From assembly GCA_011037195.1 (NCBI GenBank), contig JAAEAF010001949.1, positions 1 through 64,000 of the forward strand: a stretch of DNA of 64,000 nt. Direction: 5' to 3'. Below are positions 42,694 to 53,592 of this stretch, in pieces; the stretch's first letter is position 1, and every line of letters begins with the position of its first letter. The notes beneath the pieces were generated by a model. That model ran no database searches. It saw only the letters and a list, made by a program, of their open reading frames with translations, and was not told the DNA's origin. A program made the translations under genes and the position numbers. The DNA comes from Triatoma infestans. Lineage: Eukaryota; Arthropoda; Insecta; Hemiptera; Reduviidae.

Positions 42694-43010
42694 AGCTAGG
42701 CCAGACTAGAGAGGAACAATTCTATTGATATATGATAAGCTACAGCAGAACAGTTCACGACAATTGTTGCAACAGTTTTACAACAGTACATCCAGTCAGC
42801 AACCTATCTACTACCTTCTTAAAACTCAGCCAGTCTCTCTATATTACTCTCTCGCTATCTAACTTCTATTTCACTGTAAAGTCCTTTGGTGTTTGTGTTC
42901 ACTACTTTATTATACAGTGTTCAGCATATCATCTAGTTTATTAATTCATCATTCCAAAATTCATTCTCTCTCTAATTCTTTCCTTCTCTCAACCATTATA
43001 TTAGTTTTAA
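42694..43010 (+). mobile_element. LTR-4 copy, right part
   Basis: CAGCTAGGCCAGACTAGAGAGG, TCTCTCTATATTACTCTCTC, GTAAAGTCCTTTGGTGTTTG and TCAGCATATCATCTAG match 8.9-9.2 kb. The end is lost before a poly-A run. Confidence 0.65.
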
Positions 43011-43329
43011 GAAAAAAAAAGGGTGCGGGAAATATAAAATACTTTACCCGATGTTCTTGTAATTTTGTGAAATGATTGTGATTAGAATGAATGTATTTAT
43101 TGGAATGCTAGTATTTATTGGTATGAAAGCTTGTGTGGATGGATTTATTGGTGTGAATTGGTAATAAGTATCTAGTTGTAAGATGAAAAGTTGAAATTAT
43201 GAGAAATACGATAGACTTGAATAGATTAGTGTAAAGAGTGAGTGGGGCAGGGAATCTTGAGAAAAACGGAGAGATATAGTTACTGTTTAAAAACAAAAAT
43301 AGGGGAAATTGAAACTCATATACCCCTCC

Positions 43330-44085
43330 ACCAGAATTTTAAATTGTTCCCGGAAAATTATGTCAAATGAAAATTGATGTACATACGTACAATGCGTTAA
43401 TATGTAAATAAAGTCTAATGAATCTTGTAGTCTTCCCGAGAAAATCATAAGAATGCAAAAAAGATCAATTCGGTAAAATGTTACATCCAGCTAACGATTT
43501 TCACCAAATCTGAATGTCAGATCCTCTGATAGTAACTTGATGACGAAATATCATGATAATTTGAACATTTTACGACTTTCCATTCTTGAGTTATATTTAA
43601 TATTCCACTAAATACACCAATTTCTAAATAACCATTTTTCGTATTGAGGGGTGATAAAAAAAATGTTTTTCTGCAAAAATTCAATTTCGCAAAATCTGAC
43701 ACGAATGCAAAACTTCTTCTTATTTCTCAATAAAAGAGAGCAAACAAATTAAATCGGTTGTGAAACACCAGAACACGACCTTTCTCTAACTGCATTTTAC
43801 ATAGTTTTGATTTTTTATGGTTTTGAGTATTTTAATATTATTTTTATAGGATTATTACCTACTTATAGGTTTATTATCACCCAGTTATAAATTTCACATA
43901 TTCAAATGTATCTATAAATGTGCATCTGAAATATAATTTAAAAGTCGTACTTTCAAATTATAAGTATTATTATTATTATTAAAAGTCATAAACAAATTAA
44001 TATTCTTCAACTCCGAATTAGTGGCCAAACATTATATTCTTATTAATTACATTGGATGGTTTAAATTTATGGCTGTTTTGATATA
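43330..44085. other. No recognisable gene
   Basis: AT-rich, with a minor (ATT)n at about 43967. Confidence 0.4.
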
Positions 44086-44090
44086 TTAAG

Positions 44091-44990
44091 TTATGTAGGG
44101 TGATTTGATTATGAACGTTAGTTTACAGCCTTTTATAATTTTATTTTTCCTGAATAAAATTACATTTTTTCCCATTATTTCCCAACGTTCCGACATTCTA
44201 CGTGTCATTCTCAAGGGAAAGAGTATCTTTCTTTAATAATTTTTATACAATCAAGATTTTGATCACCAGTTATAAAGGTACGTCCAGATTAAGATCTTAT
44301 TTGATTTAATAACGATATGTTACTTGTCTCGTTTATATTTATTATACAAAAAAAACTAATTAGTTATATTGCTAAAACATTAACCATATAAAAGTTAATA
44401 ATTTAAATTAACCATATAAAAGTTAACATTAACCATATTAACTGTTTTATGCTGTTAGATTAGAGTTAACCACCATCTCGCATAGAGCTAGTGGAACTCA
44501 ATAATGCAGTTAGATTTCGGCTCTAACAGTCAGTATGAAACAGATTTAAATGTAGAATATACACAAAAGTACACAAAAAGTTAATAGTGGCACCACGTGG
44601 GTCCTACCTCAAAATTTCTACAATCAGTACAAATAATTTAATATAACCAGCTATAAGCTTAATGTTTTAGCAATATAACTAATTAGTTTTTTTTTGTATA
44701 ATAAATATAAACGAGACAAGTAACATATCGTTATTAAATCAAATAAGATCTTATTCTGGACGTACGTTTATAACTGGTGATCAAAATCTTGCACATACAT
44801 CACATCTTGATGATAATAAGAGATTGTATAAAATTATTAAAGAAAGATAAATCTTTCCCTTGAGAATGACACGTAGAGTGTCGAAACGTCGGGAAAGAAT
44901 TGGAAAAAATGTAATTTTATTCAGGAAAAATAAAATTATAAAAGGCTGTAATTAAGGTTCATATTCAAATCACCCTACATTATTAATTAT
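44091..44990. mobile_element. Fold-back element with arms of about 300 bp
   Basis: The left arm (about 44091-44390) and right arm (about 44660-44990) are inverted copies: GTAGGGTGATTTGATTATGA against its complement at the right end, GATAACGATATGTTACTTGT-type words and ATTAGTTATATTGCTAAAAC against its inverse. The central about 270 bp is not repeated. Each arm carries a GAAACGTY motif. It has no coding capacity. The motif links it to the Penelope-like set, but an origin from inverted pseudo-LTR-like ends is only an inference. Confidence 0.8.
44853..44897 (+). ncRNA. Hammerhead-related motif with perfect stems
   Basis: CTTTCCC and GGGAAAG (7 bp) close the outside; TTGAGAAT lies before a perfect GACAC/GTGTC hairpin; GAAACGTC follows. 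This is the best paired member of the set. The mirror copy at 44178-44221 has one stem mismatch and GGAACGTT. Confidence 0.4.
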
Positions 44991-44994
44991 TATT

Positions 44995-45198
44995 TTTTTT
45001 TTTTCAATTTAAGGCATGTCAACGTCTATGGTCATTGGCGCCCAGTGCCTTCTCAGTGCACTGCCGGCTTCCGGACAGTGTTTTCTTGTTACAGACAACA
45101 TTGTACATCAGAGGACAATGAGCTGTAGAGGCTCTTAGGAAGAAACTTTCCGTGTAGGAGTCCTGTGCGCTAACCATCTGATCTAATCCCTTCCCTGT
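44995..45198 (-). mobile_element. SINE-A1 copy
   Basis: Complement of the A1 tail (TTTAAGGCATGTCAACGTCT, ATGGTCATTGGCGCC), body (CACTGCCGGCTTCCGGACAG) and a damaged head (CTAACCATCTGATCTAATCC). Confidence 0.85.
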
Positions 45199-45224
45199 TA
45201 AATAATTATTTTGTTGATGAAAAA

Positions 45225-45460
45225 ATCGTATAATATACGGAAATGCCACTTTAAAGGAAAACCCAACTCATCCAAATGTATTATCCGAGAAAAATGTTTA
45301 AAAAAAAAAAGTTATAGCTCTACATATGCGAGAGTTGATATAACAAATTTAAAGAAAATCGACGGAGTCTTTTTTTCTTTTAAGAAAATTGCAATAAATT
45401 GAAAAAAATCGATTCAGTAAGAGCTATTCGGTCAACTGATTTTGTTCAAAACCTTATTGT
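45225..45460 (-). mobile_element. MOD fragment
   Basis: Minus-strand module landmarks: GCCACTTTAAAGGAAAACCC, GAGAAAAATGTTTAAAA, AGTTATAGCTCTACATATG, AAAGAAAATCGACGGAG, ATTCAGTAAGAGC. Confidence 0.65.
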
Positions 45461-46039
45461 CGCGTGCCTTGAAAAAAACCTAAATGCAATGTTAAGAAGC
45501 CGATGGTCGTTGAATGAGTGTTTAATGATCGTTGAATTAGAACTACAATGAAAAAGAGCATGTAAGAGAGTTGGCCTTTTATGCGAAGCTCAAATTCCCC
45601 TGCACTTCTTAATTTCTGCTTTCAATATCATTAGATGTGGTCCTTAGATTGATTTCTCTTAGCTACAACTAAAACTTTTAGTAGGAGGATATTTCACGCT
45701 TCACGTGACGTTCAGCGATGTGGGCAGTGCTTTATGATCGGTTGCTATTAAGGCACGCTTGAAATTGGTTACGAAAATATGTCATGGCGATCCATTACAC
45801 CAAACCACTTTTCATGTTCAGGGTACCTCAAAACGTGTATTACCGGTTAAAACTCAATTTCAAAAAATTGACTAAGACTAAGAGAAAGTAAAATTATTAA
45901 TGCAATAAAAGTAATAAAAGTAGACCTTTATTGGATGTGTCAGACGTTTGAACATAAAAGATTGTTCTGATCACCTGTCTCTGACTTTCTTCAAGTGATC
46001 TGATAAAAACAATATATTTAAATTTATGATATCAAACCG

Positions 46040-46330
46040 TGTACTTCCTTCTTTCTCTGTATCTAAAATATTTCAAGTTATGAAGTGTTTTGCATAACCA
46101 CTTTAAATACACACATGCATTTGAACTTCCCCCTCCATTGCTATTTCTAAACCACAATTATATCTCTCTTTTTCTCTCATATTTCCCTTATTCTCTCACA
46201 TTATATCTTGCTCTCTCTCTTTCCTAAAAACACACATCATACCCATAGAATAACACAACCTGGTTTTCATTTCTGACCTTTCCAAACAAAGGAAACTATA
46301 GCATACTATAGTAGATCTTATACTTGCAAA
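46040..46330 (-). repeat. Dispersed repeat, inverse of 40.85-41.25 kb
   Basis: Carries the complement of the landmarks listed for that copy. A GTTCAAACGTC motif (45939-45985, minus) lies just before it. Confidence 0.7.
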
Positions 46331-46389
46331 ATATACTGTAGCTGGTTTGCGGTAATACACTTTCACAGGGAGAAAATATATTCTACAAA

Positions 46390-46725
46390 TATATTGTGGA
46401 ATGTATGCAATTTAATTTAACTAATAAATTGAATTGTCTGTTACTGAAATATAAATGGTTTTCAGAACTTGTAGATGTAAAAGAACAAAATCCGTTGTGT
46501 AATTTTAGTATAATATGTTTAATGGAGACTTGTTCATTATCCCTTCAAGTAAATTTACCTAAATTTTTGGAATATTTGAACTATATTACAATACTACAGT
46601 ATTGTAAATGTTAGGGGGTAAATCTAGCGGTCGGGCAAGTAGAGAGGCCTAGTAATATTGATACATAATTTTGTGTAAAAAGTAGAAATTATTTGCATGT
46701 GAAATGTAATTGGTGTGCTATTGTT
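46390..46725 (+). pseudogene. LINE endonuclease (APE-like) fragment
   Basis: The frame at 46396-46614 reads KEQNPLCNFSIICLMET, matching the ICLxETW block of APE-type endonucleases in non-LTR retrotransposons. It continues with a PKFLEYLNYIT block and, after a stop, a Gly/Arg/Ser-rich GGKSSGRASRE-like piece equivalent to the usual GRxSGG motif. The catalytic Glu of the ET block is present; the rest of the domain is missing or broken. Confidence 0.55.
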
Positions 46726-46913
46726 TAGTAGTGTAGTGGTAGCTTGTGGCGTGAGCGGTTTTGTAAAGAGCTTGTGTTTGTAAGTTTTAAGAGAGAGAAG
46801 TAATAAGAATAATTAAGAAAACACTGGTAGATTAAATGAAATATATTCTATATATTTAAATGCTATTCAATAACTAACAGCAATATGCTTATTAATTTAT
46901 TGAAATTAGTTGG
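46700..46913 (+). mobile_element. Repeat E, left part of a copy split by LTR-1
   Basis: TAGCTTGTGGCGTGAGCGGTTTTG and AGAGAGAAGTAATAAGAATA as at 48.26-48.34 kb, ending AATATGCTTATTAATTTATTGAAATTAGTTGG at the LTR-1 insertion point. Confidence 0.8.
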
Positions 46914-47663
46914 TGTAATGTGATAACAAGAAGGAAAAGATATAATTTTTAAATTATAAAAATTATAACTAGTGGTGCCAGCCAGTCGCTATTATTCAGG
47001 TCAAGAGCCGCGGTCAGTGCACGGTCAAAGGGACCGCCAAAGACAGGGACCGCCAAAGACACGCTGCTAAAAACCTTTCAACAAAAACCCTTTCAAAAGG
47101 GTCATTATACGGTCAGTACACAGAAGCCCCCTGGCTGATATACAAGGTTCAACAAACACTCAAAAGACCACCTGGCTACAGTCTTTTGATAACCGCCATC
47201 ACCTGTTGCCACGCTGGTCACCGACCTATTAAGACCTAGGGTCAACACACGACAAGAGATGTTTTAGTGTGACCCGTATTACACACTTGTCAATGTGTGA
47301 GTGATGCCAATATAACGTCTCTCCACAGGAAGAGGGGATGAGTATTCTTCAGTATTTTATCAGAGTTTCATCAGATTCTACCAGTCAGTGACATAGTTCA
47401 TACATCGGAGCGCGTCCCTATCTAAGTATTTAAACATATATTTATTCATCAATCATTATAGTTGTGCATTCTAGTTACCATTTAAATCATTTTAAATTAA
47501 TTGTAGTTATATCTTTTCAAACGTTTAAATTATTGTTAAAATATATATCTATTTTCGTAAATTAGTAGTTCACATTTCGAGTAACAACTCTCTAAAAATC
47601 TCTAACTAACTCCCAACTATTCATCGCATCATAACCCTCTTCAAGACATCTGATTCCACTACA
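46914..47663 (+). mobile_element. Solo LTR-1, copy 2 (750 bp), nested in repeat E
   Basis: TGTAATGTGATAACAAG at the start and CACTACA at the end (one change from CATTACA). The 4-bp duplication TTGG is at 46910-46913 and 47664-47667. The intact repeat E copy at 48.43-48.45 kb reads GAAATTAATTGGAATAAACT without the LTR, which is a direct empty-site comparison. Homologous to 13057-13803. It carries a duplicated CAAAGACAGGGACCGCC/CAAAGACACGC stretch not seen in copy 1. Confidence 0.95.
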
Positions 47664-47667
47664 TTGG

Positions 47668-47800
47668 AATAAACTCTTATGTTTTAACTTATATCTGGCA
47701 CTGATTCCTGAAGTGTTCTGCTTCGATGTCTACAACAGACTGTCTCTTGAAGGAATATCTTCTCTTCATAGTTCAAATCCTTTCAAATAATGCTGGCATG
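47668..47800 (+). mobile_element. Repeat E, right part of the split copy
   Basis: AATAAACTCTTATGTTTTAAC, TGGCACTGATTCCTGAAG and CTTGAAGGAAT as at 48.44-48.53 kb; diverges after about 47800. Confidence 0.8.
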
Positions 47801-48224
47801 ACTGGAGGGAGTTTTATTATTTTACCCTAACTGATTCTTACCCATTGTCTCTTGGTCTGCATTGACCTAGATTGTAGTATCTGGCTCTATCCCCATCACT
47901 AAAGTACACTATTTGAACTAGCTAATTTTTACAAAATTATTTTACTAAACTATTTTCCAATACTATTATTTTTCCATTTCGTTCTTCCTCTACATTATCC
48001 CCGCCCCGTGGAGAAATGTTTTGGCACGAAAAATTTGGCAGGTAATCTGCAGTTGTAGAGGCTTGAAAGTTACCCTCTGGTAAGGCAAGAGGCGTGTGTG
48101 TAGTAGAAGCGTGGGTGTTCGTATGTTGCAGACTACAGTCATCTTCTTCTGGAGCAAACGCTGTTTGAATGTGTGAGCGTTGCTGTGGTGGTTTGAACGT
48201 CTTCTACTCGACCGAACGCTGCTT

Positions 48225-48710
48225 AGTGAATGAAATGTATTGGTGTGATGTGTTGTATGTAGTAGTAGCTTGTGGCGTGAGCGGTTTTGTAAAAGGGCTT
48301 GTGAGTATATACGTTTAAGAGAGAAGTATTAATAATAATCAAGAGAGCACTACAGTTTTGAAATAAATATATTATTCTTTAAAAGAATTTAATCTTTACA
48401 ATATCACAATAATATGCTCATTAATTTACTGAAATTAATTGGAATAAACTCTTATGTTTTAACTTATATCTGGCACTGATTCCTGAAGAGCTCTGCTTCG
48501 GTCTACCGCAGACTATCTTGAAGGAATGGCTTCTAATCGTTCGTTCAAATTTTACCTGTGAGAAGAAGGGATAGGCAATGCTAACAAGGTTCATGAACTC
48601 TTGCTGTAACTGTACTTTTCTACCTGCGAGTACCCTTTTTTGCCAACGAGCTGGCATTTTCTTCATATTGTAATTTTCTTTAAATAAAATAGATATAACT
48701 TATTGCATCC
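48225..48710 (+). mobile_element. Repeat E, least interrupted copy
   Basis: Continuous LTR-like unit used as reference: AAATGTATTGGTGTGATG, GTGGCGTGAGCGGTTTTG, GGAATAAACTCTTATG, GATAGGCAATGCTAAC, GCCAACGAGCTGGC, AATAGATATAACTTATTGCA. It contains no open frame of note beyond an 81-codon minus-strand chance frame. Exact ends and class are unresolved. Confidence 0.65.
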
Positions 48711-49145
48711 ATGTATATTAATTATTAAATTTACTTTAAATTCTGCGGTAGTATATTTTTATTGGTCACCTAGTGCGGTTATAGAGTTTTGTACATAATC
48801 ATTAGATCAGTTGGTATAGGTACATGATTTAGTGATTAACTTTCCTAGTACTGTACATGAAATATTTGTCGGTGATTTCAATTTATTGCAGAATTAGTAA
48901 TTTACATACTTTTACTGAAGAACTGTTTTGAAGAAGTTTCAGTTTAAATGGACTAAGATATGCTTTGGACGAGAAAATAAACTAACATGGCAAAATCCTT
49001 GTTGATACAATTGGATTCGCATAATATGTTTGTTTGTAATGGGCGAAATATTTCTGTTTCAGTCGGAATCTTACGCATATAAGTGTCCAACAGACAACAG
49101 TATTCTAGTTGACTAGTTTGGGCGTGTTTAATAGTTTTATATATA

Positions 49146-49370
49146 TATATATATTTAAGGCGCGTCAAAATCTATGGTCATTAGCGCCCGGATCCTTCAC
49201 AGTGCACTGCCGGCCTCCGGAAAGTGTTCTCTCGTTACAGACAACACAGTCAGACAGTAAGCTGAAAAGGCTCCAAGGAAGAAAAAAATCTAAGGTTAGC
49301 ACAGCTGGACTCGAACCCGGAATTTCTGCGTTGCTAGTCCCCTAAGCTGATCAATTAGCTATTCCTTCCC
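49146..49370 (-). mobile_element. SINE-A1 copy with target duplication
   Basis: Complement tail TTTAAGGCGCGTCAAAATCT, body CACTGCCGGCCTCCGGA, B box complement GGACTCGAACCCGG and head complement ending ATTCCTTCCC. TAGTTTTATATAT flanks both sides (from about 49132 and 49371). Confidence 0.9.
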
Positions 49371-49699
49371 TAGTTTTATATATTATTGAGAATTTTGAAG
49401 TAATTAATTTTTTAATTTTTCTGAAAATTCATACCATTTATGTCTATTGTATTTAAAATGTAAAAATTAGTATTCATAAACAATACTACAATCCTTTTAT
49501 TATAATGTTGTAAACCTTTGTTAGTATAAAATTAACAATATTCATAAACCTTTAATAAATCATAAAGGTATTAAATAGGATAGTAATAAAACGTTTTCTA
49601 AAGTAATTTATATTGTCCTAATATTAATTAACATAGTGAAGATGTATATAAGTTGTACTTGAATAGTTATTAAGACAGTATGAAGGTAATTTTAAAATG

Positions 49700-51100
49700 A
49701 AACAAAGGCATAGGCAACCATGGTAGAGTAGTGTATTAAGAGATGTAAAACCAGCCGTCAATATTAAATATAGATTTAGAAAAGACTTAAATAATATGGA
49801 TATACTTAAAGATTATTTATTTACTAAGAAATCTTATAAAAGTGTTAAAAAATGTGAAAAATACAAATTTACAAAATAAATATTAGAAAAATTATCTAAT
49901 ATTAAAAATAGTGAAGATTTTTGGAGTGTCGTTAGATATTATGATTTTAAGAATTTTGGAAACAAATACTATTGCTATATTTAGCTGAAATAAGTTTATT
50001 AAAACAATTTATTCACCTACAGTCCAAGCCATTTTTACATTCTATTCCATCTATGACCCGTTTTTATACAAAAATTTTGCGTTAGAGGAACTGCTTTTAA
50101 TTATAAATCTGTGTAAAAATAGCTTTAACTTTGGTATGGATGAAGTTCTTAATGATATATTTAAACATTTAACTGCAGAATGGATTCATTACATTTTAAA
50201 CATGTTTAATACTGTATTAGATGGTGAAAAAGTTCCTAAAATTGTGGTCTAAAATTCAGTTTAATCTATTGTTTAAGAAGAGGGATAGATCAAACCCAGA
50301 CATTTATAAGGGAATTACATCTGTAATTTGTTTACTGCTCTTATATCAAGAAGCATAAATCATTGTGCAATACAAACAAATAATAACAAGTAACAATTAC
50401 AAATGACATAATTCCCTAGGATCTGGCAGGATTTCGGAAGAACAGAAGATGCATGGATACTTTGTTTACATTAAATTCTGTTTTGAATATACATACTAAA
50501 GCCAAGAAATAATTTCAAAAAAGGCTTTTAATTTTATTGAACACGATAAATTGTCGAAAAATTTATATTATTTCTGGCGTAGTGGTAATTTAATAAGAAT
50601 AATGAAAAAATGACAGTTCAAGTATGTATATTAAAATTAATTCTGAGTTTTCAAAATGAAGTTGATATTACATGAGATATATTACAGGGTGTCGGCATGA
50701 GTCCTCTTCTATTTAATATGTATATTAGCGACATTATTCAATAGTCTGAAAAATTGTAAAGCTATTGGCTCAAGTATAAACTTTTGAGTGATTTATCATT
50801 GCTCTTGTTTGCCTGCTTAAATGGCCGGTACTATATTGAACGGTAAGAAACTGCGCACGCATTTTTTTAAATGTTATATTGAAGAAAATGTTGACTTATT
50901 GGTTCACATTAGTTAATATGGATTCAGATTAGTAAAACAAAAATCCGAAGTTATTTTAATAGAACGAAAGATCTAGGACAAGAATTGGTTGGTTTTCACA
51001 GTTATAGGTTTGGCTTAATTCAATTCGTGAAAATGTCATAGTTTATTGTAAACGATGCTGGGTATATTGTAAAAAATCTGAGGTGAAACAATTACACAAC
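49700..51100 (+). pseudogene. Decayed LINE ORF2, RT region
   Basis: RT landmarks are scattered over all three plus frames: RHRQPWW and VNIKYRFRKDL before the RT (about 49710-49800), LFKKRDRSNPDIYKGIT (about 50270), DLAGFRKNRRCMDTLFTLNS (about 50420-50480), and GVGMSPLLFNMYISDI (about 50690-50735), corresponding to the RT blocks before the catalytic YADD, which is not recognisable. No RNase H or tail. Many stops and frameshifts. It may belong to the same family as the C-terminus at 41.9-42.7 kb, since both have the same AT-rich codon style; this is inference. Confidence 0.7.
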
Positions 51101-51229
51101 ATTCTCTAACAGTAATTTACATAATTATAATTAATAAATTATCTTCGAACTTAATTAATTTTACTGAATATTTAATTTTCATCAATTTTTTAACAATAAG
51201 GGAATAAGAGAAATTTAAAAAAAAGATTC

Positions 51230-51855
51230 GTTAGAAATAGCAAAACTTTCCCTTCTCCCGTTATACTTCTTTAAATAAACTTTTTTGGACTAAAAGTTTC
51301 CAACAAAACTTATAGGTCCCTGTATTCATAGCTAATATATAAAATTTAAAGAAATCGGCCGGTGTTTTTATGGAGAAAAACGCAGATAACTGGAAAAAAA
51401 CTGTTCAGTAAAGCTGTACTTCCGGTCAATGCATTTTCTTCAAACACGGAATTTTAGCAAGTTATTTAATTCTGATTAATAGGATAGATTGTTTAGGTGA
51501 TAGAATAGTATAATAAACGAAAATATCTCTTCATAATGAAAACATAACTCTAACTCACCCTCAATAGCTGCTTTAAATGAATTTTTCTAGAGAAATGTTA
51601 CAAATAAAAATTATAGCTCTTAGTTTGTGTACTTTAATATTCCAAGTTTAAAAAAAAAATTGCAAAAAAAATGAAAAATCCGTTTAGTAAAGTGTTACTT
51701 CCGGGTGAGGAATTTTGACAAATAACCTACTGTCGGATCACAAACGTAAATCAGGTTTAAACTTTCTGCGATTTTTCGTTTTTTAGCTATAACTGTTTAC
51801 GTACATACATACACATACGCCCATCCAATTGAAGTTATTCTGTTTTCTATAGAAA
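51230..51855 (-). mobile_element. MOD element, two modules plus part of the head
   Basis: Minus-strand landmarks in order from 51855: a GTATGTGTATG-like head, ATCCGACAGTAGGTTATTTG, GGAAGTAACACTTTACTAAA, AAATTTCTCTAGAAAAATTCATTTAAAGC-type block, GGAAGTACAGCTTTACTGAA, TCTCCATAAAAACACCGGC. Spacing between the GGAAGT words is about 290 bp. Confidence 0.75.
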
Positions 51856-52715
51856 TATTAGTCAAGTAGGGGTTATGGAACATTTATTTATATTAATTGT
51901 TATATCGATAAAATTAGACTAATTAGTCAATTAAGTGTTCCTAATTATAAGTTAATAAGAATCTGGAGTAAACATTGTGATAGTAATATAATTAATAGCA
52001 ATTAACTCTACACGCTTTGTAATCTAAATAAATAAGCCCGAAAATATGGAATCTAAAATACTTCACTGTTTTGTTTACAGCCTAATTAGGAAACATTATT
52101 ATTTACTGCCATTTCTTGCCCTCAAAATGATGATTTAATAAAGTTATTTATAATTAAATCTAACGACCATTTAAATAGATTATATTATTTCTTTATTTAC
52201 GTTTTGAAGGTCAGGTCTTTCCATGATAAATGAGTAAAATATTTGGCATTATGTCTTCTTCTTTATTGAATGTTTATTTTTCATTTTATGTTTAATTATG
52301 ATAATTATTTATTTAATAAAAAGATAATAATAATTCTGTTTCTTTTAATAATCTTAAGTATTATATGATTACATAATACTATTCGATGCCTAACCACCTG
52401 TAACGTGTAATTTGGCATAAATACAGAATTTTTTTTTATCTATCTATAATTAAAATGTGAAAAAATAATTTTTTTTTTTAACATTGTATAAAATATAAGT
52501 GTTATACTAAGTATATGTAATTGATTTTAGGTATATGTATTTGATTTACCCAGATAGTTTTTATATTACATTGTACCATTTAATAATACTATTTTAACTC
52601 TTAAGTGTTTCACACTATATTTTTTCATTTTCTCACTACTCGTAAAACGAAGTTCTGCGCTCGTAATAAATTGTCTTAATTGAGTTTCCGGAAATACTTA
52701 TTTCATGTTTTTTGT
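51856..52715. other. AT-rich DNA, nothing recognised
   Basis: No coding or repeat signal beyond poly-T. Confidence 0.45.
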
Positions 52716-53312
52716 ATTGAGGGTTTACGCACTGCGACCATCCAGTGAACTATTGCACCCCCTCTGGTTCCGTAGGTGAGCTTGCTCACCTACAGCCCCC
52801 CACCCCCAAGTTGAGTTCCCTAAGGAATCCCAGAATCTTGGAGTGTTCTAGGGTGGGTATTTCCTCCTCCTCCATCTGGTAACAATCCAAGCGGTTAAAT
52901 CTTCTTTGGATTATGGCGTCGCAGCCGGTGAGGAGATGTATTGGAGTTTCCTCCATCTCCCCACAGAATTTGTATGTACCATCATCTTCTAGGCCCAGCT
53001 CCCTCAGGTATCCCCTGAGTCTGAAGGCCCCGGTGAGAAATCCTTTAGGAATACGGATCTTGTTTTTACTCAGACTGATACAGGCCTTCGACGACCTTTC
53101 CTGGTTATAACATTCCAGACAGACCTTGGCTTGCCTCAGACTAGGGAGTGTGTTGTAGAAACGTGCTCATTTTGCCACCTCCTCTGTTTTAATTTCTTCC
53201 AAGAATACCTGGTCGCTGTCTCCGCAAAAAGGCTCAGGCCCCAAGATGAGATGCAGCACCTTCTTTTGTCAGAGTGTTGGCCACTTCTTTGCCTTCTGCG
53301 CCAAGATGTCCC
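52716..53312 (-). pseudogene. I-like LINE 3' end, copy 2
   Basis: The 3' UTR on the minus strand ends in GGTCGCAGTGCG and TAAACCCTC. Then, toward higher coordinates, homology to 14.15-14.70 kb: CCATCATCTTCTAGGCCCAG, CTTGTTTTTACTCAGACTGATA. Truncated within the RNase H end, before the NEMVD block. The minus-strand knuckle region is broken. Adjoins MOD sequence at 53313. Confidence 0.75.
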
Positions 53313-53592
53313 TAAGGTTTCAAATCTTTGCAGTTAGCATTCCAAGTTTCAAGAAAATCCATACAGCCGTTTCACAAAAACTCAAAAATCTACTCTGTAA
53401 ATTAGCATTTACAATAGTTAACTGTTTTTCTTCAAATATTTGGAATCCTATCAATGCTTCTACAGTGCTTCAATATTATATAGGTACTTTAGAAGAAAGT
53501 GCTTCCCTCCTCCCTCCCACAGAACCACCCAAAAAGTCAATTTTCCTGCAGAAATGTTTCAAATAAATATGATTGGCATTTATGTGTGTCGA
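53313..53592 (-). mobile_element. MOD fragment between two LINE copies
   Basis: CATTCCAAGTTTCAAGAAAATCC, then CTCCCACAGAACCACCC and GAAATGTTTCAAATAAATATGAT, i.e. MOD module text. Its junction with the following LINE (ATTTATGTGTGTCGATTTTTT) equals that at 14.08 kb. Confidence 0.6.

Noticed and set aside
44091..44990. Assembly artefact as the explanation for the inverted arms
   Set aside because: The arms carry several independent differences and flank a unique centre, so a true fold-back is more likely, though it was not tested.
48421..48666. 81-codon frame with a basic start
   Set aside because: Lies wholly in repeat E, whose other copies do not keep the frame open.
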